Part shown: positions 57,583 to 64,000 of the stretch, piece after piece
Numbering within the stretch: position 1 is the stretch's first letter
How the letters are laid out: every line of letters starts with the position of its first letter
Source of the DNA: Moniliella sp. 'wahieum'
Lineage: Eukaryota > Basidiomycota > Moniliellomycetes > Moniliellales > Moniliellaceae
Direction of reading: 5' to 3'
NCBI GenBank assembly: GCA_003971905.1
Contig: RSEE01000013.1
Location: 868,001 to 932,000, forward strand
Length of the DNA stretch: 64,000 nt
Notes under the pieces: generated by a model
Seen by the model: the letters and a program-made list of their open reading frames with translations, nothing else
The model's database searches: none
What the model was told of the DNA's origin: nothing
Made by a program: the position numbers and the translations under genes

Positions 57583-58961
57583 ATGGAGGTCTCCAATCAA
57601 TTTCTCCCCGCCTCCCGCGAAGGACGCTACTATTTTGTCGGCATTCAGTCACGGGGAGCCAACTGTACTTGTGATCAGCAGCTTTACCCTCCTGCCCTCT
57701 CCTGCCCCAAAGGGCAGACATGTGTGCAAACGCTGGTCGCCCTGAGCTGTGGACGTTCCTGTCCTTCGAACCACTGCCAACCTCAACCGGGCAGTGGCTC
57801 CTCCAACAACTCCTCTGTGGCCGCCGGAGTGGGGGGTGGTGGGTGCGTTTGTCCTTCTTTCTCGTTGTTGGTGCGTGGTGGTTTTTCTGGCGCAGGAGGT
57901 CACAAAGGCGAGAGGCTGCCGCATGGGCTGCTCGAGCACGAGCCAAAGAAGCCGCTGCTTCCAATCCCTTCCGCCTGGGCCAGAACCAACCAACCTTTGC
58001 CGCCCGAGGAAAACGAGACAGACGCACATGTGACGGCTACACCGAGCCCAAGAACTATGCGCAGAAGTTTCCAGCCCTTCCACCTGTCGATGCTGCTTCG
58101 CCTCATCAACGTAGGCCAAGCTTGGATGAACGTGATATGGAGTATACCGAGTTGAGGACGATGGGCTCACCGCCTTCACCAATCAGTCTGAACGAAGCGG
58201 GGAAGAAGACGAACTTGCGATGCTGGAAGCATTCCAAAAACGCTTCTCCACCTCAGCTGCCACCCACCTCTCACGCATTACCGAGGCCGAGGATGAGGAA
58301 TGGCGCTCTACTCGCACTGGCTTGACAGGCCGTACAGGCAAGACGGCGAAAACGACGAAAACGACCAAGACAGGAACAGGACGATCCAGGGTGATGATGG
58401 CGAATGGGCTCTTGGCTCCATCGATTCGTAGTGGACGCCATCCTCCGCCGCCTTTACCGCCTACCACACCTCTTCCAACCCCCCCAACCCCCCTGACAAC
58501 CAAGGACGTCACCGAATCCATGTCTCTCCCGTCCTCAACCTCGCGGGACTTCGTATCGGCCCGCTCTGCACCTCTTCGTTCTCCGTTTGATGGGGTGGGC
58601 GAGGTGAAAGAGGAAGAACCCACAAGTCCATTTCAGGATCCAAATATCTCCAATACAGGTCTGGGCGGCACATCCAATCCCCCCCGATCGAAGAGCATAC
58701 TCCAAACGACACAACTGGCGGCATTTACCCTCCTCCACGGGGTGGACCGGAGGTCTTTCCATCCTAGGAGATTCCGAAGACGCTCATCGAACTTCTGCCG
58801 CCTCGCCCCCTGCGCACCCTCCACCCTCACCCACACATCACTCTTCTCCGCTCTCCGCCTCTTCCTCCCTGCCCCTTGCTCTTCCGCCTCAAAGCACAAG
58901 ATCTGGTGCTCGCTCTCCCCGGGTTCACTCCAAACGCCGGTTTCGTTTGGACGATGAGTAG
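57583..58961 (+). CDS. Opy2-like membrane anchor protein (frameshifted)
   Basis: This is possibly the membrane anchor of the HOG/MAPK signalling branch that recruits the Ste50 adaptor. Start ATG 57583. The N-terminal outer part is Cys-rich: NCTCDQQLYPPALSCPKGQT, CVQTLVALSCGRSCPSNHC, comparable to the Opy2 pattern of paired Cys with a C-V-x-T core. A Gly/Ser linker (SGSSNNSSVAAG) leads to one TM helix, RLSFFLVVGAWWFFW, followed by a basic stop-transfer segment RRRSQRREAAAWAARARAKE. The long cytosolic tail includes DERDMEYTELRTMGSP, LAMLEAFQKRFSTSAATHLS with an acidic continuation, and Ser/Thr/Pro-rich sequence; it ends HSKRRFRLDDE at 58961. Total is about 450 residues. Frame changes fall near 57830, 58200 and 58720. 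The topology is clear; the Opy2 name rests on the Cys pattern and layout only. Confidence 0.55.
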
Positions 58962-60293
58962 CTGTGACCAGCTCACGTTGCCCCTAGGAGAAACTGATCC
59001 CTCTCCAAACCGGGCCACTCTTCTCCTTGCCCGCCCCCCCCCGCCTGATCCCCTCGTTTCTCCCACCAAACAATTCCCCACCCCAGCGACTTTTGCTACG
59101 CAGGGGTGTCCTTTCATTTTCCCTGCATATCTCTTTCCTTGATGGCAGGACCCATCCCACGCTCATTCTTTTCATGCCTGGTTTTCTGCAGCAGGAACCT
59201 CTTGTTGGGCGGCATGCTCTTTCATGTTGGCTCAACGCCAACTGATCCTTTCTCCCCTCCCCCTGTCACTTGCGCAACGGAACCCAACCCAACCCCCCTT
59301 TACCCTCCCCCTTTTTGTGCACATACTAGGTAGTACTGCCGAAATAGAAAAAAAGAATAGCGCGTGGATCTCGTGTTCCAGTGTCCAAGTCCACCCTCGC
59401 TTAAATTAAGTTGGGAGACAATTTGGAGGAGAACGAAGGGGCTTCGAAGTAAAGTTGGTGCCGATCATTGTTGTCGTCCAGGGGGAGCTCAAGTTGGTCC
59501 GTACTGGGCCTACTAGCTACTGCAGGTTACGTTGATTGCGTCAAGCACATTCTGTGATAGATTATGGCGGCGGTACTCAGTAACTCAAGCCTCAGGCCTC
59601 AGGCTCCAGTCTGAGACGGGCGGACATACTTGAAGCTTGAAGCTTGAAGCTTGAAGCTAGCTCGAAGCTTGAGGAACATGCAGTTGCAATAGAGACGGTG
59701 GCGGACAAGTATATCACCAGCACAGGGGATGCACAACCGCAGTGTACAGGGGGGAAATAGGGGGTGAAAATTTGGCTCACGTGGACTCACAGCTTTTCGA
59801 TATCTCCCCGACTCCTTCCTTCACCATCGCGCTACAGCATATTAGGTGGTTAATGTGTACGAGGACCGCAGCAGAGGTGTAGGGACGAATGGCTAAACAA
59901 AAGCTTCGGAATGGATTGGAATAGAGAAGATGAGAATAAGAGATGGATAATCGATAAGAACGGGAGGGAAGCGGCAATAAGGAGGCAGGGTGACTAAAGC
60001 TAGAGGAGGTACACTGGCATGCTTGAGAAAAAGGAGATGTGATCGAGTCTGGCCCGGCAACTGCCGGTGAGTAGCAAGCCATCAATTTATTGCTTTGTTT
60101 CGGGGCCGATGTGGTGCCGACACCACATCGACAGTTCATCAACTCCTTGAATCGGCTGCACGCATCAACCTTCACCCCACAGTTCATCTACTCGTTCAAC
60201 CGGCTGCACACATTTTTCCCTGAGATGCAATATCAGTTGTTTAGGCGCCCACTGCTATGCAAGCCTCTAACGTATCAGGAGACGGAGATGGGG
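58962..60293. other. Intergenic between Opy2-like gene and LTR copy 2
   Basis: A 1.3-kb stretch with no supported gene. A/T-rich sequence at 59330-59480 may include the gene's 3' end. An AGGCCT pair (59584-59602) and a GAAGCTT array (59631-59672) lie here. 60115-60210 contains an imperfect direct repeat of CAGTTCATCnACTC and CGGCTGCACnCAT. Confidence 0.45.
59631..59672. repeat. Heptad palindrome array, GAAGCTT x4 plus degenerate units
   Basis: CTTGAAGCTTGAAGCTTGAA and the following units repeat GAAGCTT, then change to GAAGCTAGCTCGAAGCTTGA. It is the same family as 37612-37641 and lies 670 bp beyond the Opy2-like gene. Confidence 0.8.
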
Positions 60294-61113
60294 TGTCACG
60301 GGCAGGCGCCGCCAAGGGCCCGCCCTGGGGTTTTGGGGGTACAATCCCTTAGGCGACGGTAGGTCGACTCACGGTAGTTTCGGGCTTAGGCTGGTTGGTG
60401 TATCCGAGCGGAGCTAGGGACGAGGAGAGGCCTTTGGTGGGGCGGCTGCACGTGTGGCAAGGCTGCGTCTGCACCGGCTTGGGCCGTAGTAGTAACGTGT
60501 CTGAAGCCTCCGGGACTTAGGGACGGGAGGAGGAGACAGCGGCGGACAAACACTGCCTCAACTGAGACTGGGAATCGACGCGACCAAAGGAGGGCTCGCG
60601 CGACTGGACTGACGAAGGGCTGGCGGACGAGGTCGGAAGAGAAGTCGGACGCTAACAAGAGCAAGCTGCCTGTACTGGATCAATTGGCTGGAAAACGGGC
60701 AGGAGTCGGACAGGATAGGCGGGAAGGTAGACGAGGGGGTTGAGACGAGAATGGAAGGTGGAGGAAAAGATCCCCATCAACCAGGGGTACAGGCAGGATC
60801 AAAAGGGAAACGGATACAAGAGGGGGTGTAGAAAGGAAGACAGGCGCGACCGAGAAAGAAACGGAAACGGGAACGGGACGGCAGACGCCGCCACAGCACT
60901 GGAAACTCGGTGGCCTTATTTAGGCCGGCCGACTTGGACTTGGGCGGGGGGCGACTATTGTCGCACGGAGCATGGCCCTTCGGCCACGATACTTAATTTA
61001 GCCAACCATCATCACACTTGGTTGGCCTGCGGTGCACGCTCTACTGGACATGTGCGGAGCAGGCGGGCCTTAGCTTCGGTCGGACCATCTCGAGTCCGCC
61101 GCAGCCCGTGACA
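60294..61113 (-). mobile_element. Solo LTR (copy 2, inverted)
   Basis: The element is 820 bp. It begins TGTCACGGGC and ends GCCCGTGACA, a perfect 10-bp terminal inverted repeat. It is flanked by the direct duplication TGGGG (60289-60293 and 61114-61118). The internal sequence is the reverse complement of the LTR at 1152-1972 (for example GGCTGCGTCTGCACCGGCTT). No internal retrotransposon region adjoins either side, so it is a solo LTR left by recombination. Intact termini and duplication suggest a fairly recent insertion. Confidence 0.9.
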
Positions 61114-62965
61114 TGGGGGAAGGGACACAGATGAATTGGATACGTCTATGGACAAACAGGAGGTATATGTACCTCCTCAGGAAGGGGGCACAGTCGAGAG
61201 GTGGACACAGGATCTCCCAACTGATAGGAATCATGCCATATTAGTGCCCATACTACGGGCCTAGTGGGCCAAGGGCCCCCTAGCACGGCGTGAGTCTGAC
61301 ATAACGGGACACAACACCTAGCTGCGGACAAGTAATACACACAACACTATAGTATTAGCCGATGTCCTTAGTAGTATACCCTCGCAAACTCAGCCGCATC
61401 CTCAACCCCAACCACGGTGATATCGAGACGACTGAGCTTGGTGCCTTGAGAAGCACACTGAAGGAGCTGTTGAGAAGTGCAACACTTTGTGTCACGACCA
61501 AAGACGGGCCGAGGAGCCCAGTGAGAATGTACGCCCCCTCTTGCAGTCGTCGCGCCGCGGACTGTGGTCCACTTGGGGGGCTACCCTATCCACCGCTGGA
61601 CATACCCCTTCCGGCTCATCTGACAAGGGCCGAGATATAGCTGGCTCCCAACCTCCCCGTCGTCGCGGCGATCGTCGATAGAACGTACCACATACCCAAA
61701 ATGGCTAAAAGGTGGCCACCACCCTTACGTATCCTCCTTGACAAAAAGTTGCACCCTTTTCCCTTTTGCTTTTTGATTCCCAACTGGGATGAGGTTGCGC
61801 GTTAGGGGACGGACGTGAAGGCGGGAGGCTCAGCTAGAATCTAAGAACAGGCAGGTTTTATAGAAGAGGAGAGGAGCACGAGGGGAAAGACCAAAGTACA
61901 GAGTCAAGCGGAAATGAGCCAAAATAGGCAAGATGCGAGGACCAAAAGCACGAAAGGCACGATGCGAGAAACGAAGCAGGTCTCTAGGACAAAGCGGACC
62001 CCAGACGAAAATCAAGGCGAGAAACCAGGAGTCGAGAACATGTACAGAGTTTGAGAGTTTTATAGACGAGAGCGATAGGCGAGAAGAAGAAACTGGTCTC
62101 GTAGATTGTTTTGTGTACTTTAGAGATGGTAAGAGAAGCCGAGGCGAGAAGCGGGAGCAATGATCAATAGGAGTAGAAGTGGCTATGCAAGGCGACTTGG
62201 TCGCCGTTCCCGTCCCCGTCCCTGGTACCACCTTGCATATTCGTCAAAATAATGTGGAGAGGCAACTCTCCCCTTCGTGCGCTTACTTGCCCGCTCTGAC
62301 TTGGTCCCTCCGCTTCTACAGCTGCCCGCCTCGCAACTCTCGAGCTGATCCACCATCCAGAATTCTAGCCAGCATCCCAGTGCCCCGAAGTCATTCGCAG
62401 CCTCAGTTGCAGCTTCAATGCCAGCTCCGCCTCCAGTCTCATAGTCTGAGCAGCGTTGTCCCCCGCTCTCTCGCCCTCTCGTCGCAGGGAAAAGCAACGG
62501 CTTCAGACAGACCACTAGTACGTTCAAAAAGCGATGCCTTTTGCAGCCTTAATAAACACACGCTCAAGCATCCCCTAGACACCAAAAAGTCTCTCTATAG
62601 TTCCAAGCTCCGCTTGGCGCCGCCCCCCAAACCCACACACAAAACTATCGGGAGTCGAACCTTCTCTCTCTTGTATCCCTTTAAACCCCAGCTGTCCCCA
62701 AGGCTGAGGCCAGGCGTAATACCACACATACATGCAGTACTGGATGACAACACGCGGTCGTACCCACTGTTTGGGACCCTACTTACGGTAGTAATAATCC
62801 CTAGTATATACCTTGGATGGTCCACACGTTCGCCGTCCACCCTTCCGTTGTCTATCACTGTTCCTTGCCCACGGAGGGCGTGAGAGGAGAGAAGGGTAGG
62901 GCATGGGCTCTGCACATTGCGTCGGTAAAAGGCGGAAACGTTGACACGGTTGACTACATATATAT
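61114..62965. other. Intergenic, no supported gene
   Basis: A 1.85-kb stretch between the solo LTR and the terminal-repeat element. The longest frame (62179-62883 +, 234 codons) is Pro/Ser/Leu-rich with no domain. A minus-strand frame at 61830-62231 and a plus-strand basic frame at 61933-62163 overlap one another. I see only composition-driven frames. Confidence 0.4.
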
Positions 62966-63382
62966 CACTAGAAGACCACCGGGCCTACGGCCCGGTCAGC
63001 TGGGGCTTCGCCCCAGCTTGATGCTTGGTGCACCGTCGCCATCTTAGCCACCGGGTCCGCCCCACCGTAGCCACCGTTCCCCCCATCGCCACCTTAGCCA
63101 CCGGTCCACCGTTCCACGCTGGAGAGCGGAATAGTATTCACCACTACGCCTTGGGCAGAATTTTATCACCCATGTGCAGCAGCGTGAACTGGAACGTGGC
63201 GGGTGGCACACTTACCACATAATCTTGTGCTGGGGTCAGGAAAAAATGCCCCAAATGTGACGCCACATGGTGTAGTGGCGCCGGTAGCCCAAGTCCGGAA
63301 CCTTCTGGTTTGTTCCGTGCAATATTCCTTCTGGCTGGCAGGAATATTCTAGCCTCTGTAGCTCATCTCCCTTTGAATTCAT

Positions 63383-63674
63383 ATCATTGACAGAGCTTAA
63401 GGCTGGGACAGGGGGAACGCTACGTCTAAACCGAACCGTTCATCTTGCGGGGGTACTTGGAAGCGCCACCAAGATTAAGGGACCAGGGGGATCGCCAGGA
63501 TATCAGGACCCTCCGGCTCACGCCATCCGGTCCCGTACCCTAGGAAGCGCGTGTGGACACGGAGGAACGTGGTTGACATACGAGCGAGGAACCATTTCCA
63601 CTGAGCCTTAGTAGCCAACTCCTTCCAATGCGCAAACAACTTGCCCGCCGTCTTGGTGCCGTAGTATCCTCGCG
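63383..63674 (-). repeat. Dispersed repeat, copy C (inverted, inside the TIR element)
   Basis: Reverse complement of the right-hand ~290 bp of copies A and B, from the shared end (CATTGACAGAGCTTAAGGCT) to the point reading GTAGTATCCTCGCG. Its location inside the TIR element suggests that A and B are pieces of the same element family. Confidence 0.8.
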
Positions 63675-63875
63675 TATATCGCAGACCCCCTTTTTCTTTA
63701 CGTCATGCTTACCTATTTGTTTGCGCGGGCGGAATGCGCACCCCACCCCGGCGTGCTCAGCCATGCACATCTCCCTTTTTATATCGCAGACCCCCTTTTT
63801 TCTTTACGTCATGCTTACCTATTTGTTTGCGCGGGCGGAATGCGCACCCCACCCCGCGTGCTCAGCCATGCACAT
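63675..63875. repeat. Tandem duplication, 96-bp unit at 105-bp period
   Basis: The unit TATATCGCAGACCCCCTTTT...CAGCCATGCACAT occurs at 63675-63770 and 63780-63875. The copies differ only in run length (TTTTT against TTTTTT, CCGGCG against CCGCG). It lies in the right arm of the TIR element. Confidence 0.9.
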
Positions 63876-64000
63876 GGGTGATAAAATTCCTCCAGCGTGG
63901 AACAGTGGAACGGTGGCTAAGGTGGCGACGGTGCACAAGCACCAAGCTGGGGCGAAGCCCCAGCTGACCGGGCCGTAGGCCCGGTGGTCTTCTAGTGTTA

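Larger units (their letters stand above)
62966..63997. mobile_element. Non-autonomous TIR element with CACTA-type ends
   Basis: A 1032-bp element whose first ~55 bases (CACTAGAAGACCACCGGGCC and onward) are the exact reverse complement of its last ~55. Weaker inverted similarity continues to about 200 bp on each side (ending around TTTTATCACCCATGTGCA). Each end carries two strong hairpins, CCGGGCC-TAC-GGCCCGG and CTGGGGC-TTC-GCCCCAG. The terminal CACTA resembles En/Spm elements. The flanking triplets (TAT and TTA) do not match, so no duplication is shown. Inside are copy C of the dispersed repeat and a tandem duplication. No transposase frame is present. Confidence 0.75.

Noticed and set aside
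37612..59672. CRISPR-like arrays
   Set aside because: The short repeats have no unique spacers and a 7-bp period; the genome is eukaryotic.
53496..61113. A complete LTR retrotransposon between the two inverted LTR copies
   Set aside because: The right copy has its own target duplication on both sides, and the interval contains a cellular gene with no gag or pol motifs.
62179..62883. 234-codon plus frame
   Set aside because: Low-complexity Pro/Ser/Leu composition, no domain, start or context support. Kept only as a note in the intergenic entry.
62963..64000. A proven 3-bp target duplication for the CACTA-ended element
   Set aside because: The flanking triplets are TAT and TTA, which differ; the window ends immediately after, so it cannot be resolved.

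Overview
The window is nuclear DNA of a fungus, most likely a basidiomycete. Conserved eukaryotic genes lie close together on both strands. They carry few, short spliceosomal introns (about 40-160 nt; GTRNGT donors, CTRAC-like branch sites, YAG acceptors) in GC-rich coding sequence, and a secreted plant cell-wall enzyme (GH28 polygalacturonase) is present. The low intron density fits a smut-type lineage (Ustilaginomycotina) better than a mushroom or Cryptococcus, but the sequence does not prove this.

Layout. 1-2.3 kb is non-coding and holds a solo LTR with intact target-site duplications. 2.3-37.5 kb is a dense gene block. In order it holds: a secreted heparinase II/III-like lyase (-), an intron-containing tRNA-Ile (-), a telobox Myb protein (+), protein disulfide isomerase (-), an NR2C2AP-like discoidin protein (-), DUS4 (+), DNM1 (-), HBS1 (-), a PA2G4/EBP1-like protein (+), a 79-aa membrane protein (-), NOG1 (+), Ran/GSP1 (-), a D-2-hydroxyglutarate dehydrogenase-type flavoenzyme (+), polygalacturonase (-), ILV3 (+), a nucleoside hydrolase (+), an unidentified protein (+) and a glutamine-rich protein (-).

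37.5-64 kb is gene-poor. Two gene islands remain: SEN2 plus a membrane protein at 43.6-49 kb, and an Opy2-like membrane anchor at 57.6-59 kb. Around them lie LTR fragments, a dispersed ~370-bp repeat, a 1.03-kb element with long terminal inverted repeats and a CACTA terminus, AT-richer stretches, and many short arrays with a 7-bp period whose unit is a 6-bp palindrome plus one base (for example GAAGCTT, GAGGCCT, GAGATCT, GATCGAT). Those heptad arrays are the most unusual structural signal here.

Nearly every recognisable protein gene, including essential ones, is broken by one-base frameshifts. Most are missing bases in short homopolymers, and copies of the same repeat differ mainly in homopolymer length. 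I therefore read the breaks as assembly errors from uncorrected long reads rather than pseudogenes, and annotate each locus as one gene with interruptions noted.

Functionally the gene block is translation and ribosome centred (NOG1, PA2G4-like, HBS1, DUS4, tRNA-Ile, SEN2), with nuclear transport (Ran), organelle division (DNM1), ER folding (PDI), branched-chain amino-acid synthesis (ILV3) and polysaccharide breakdown. The intron-bearing tRNA-Ile needs the endonuclease whose catalytic subunit, SEN2, is encoded 38 kb away.
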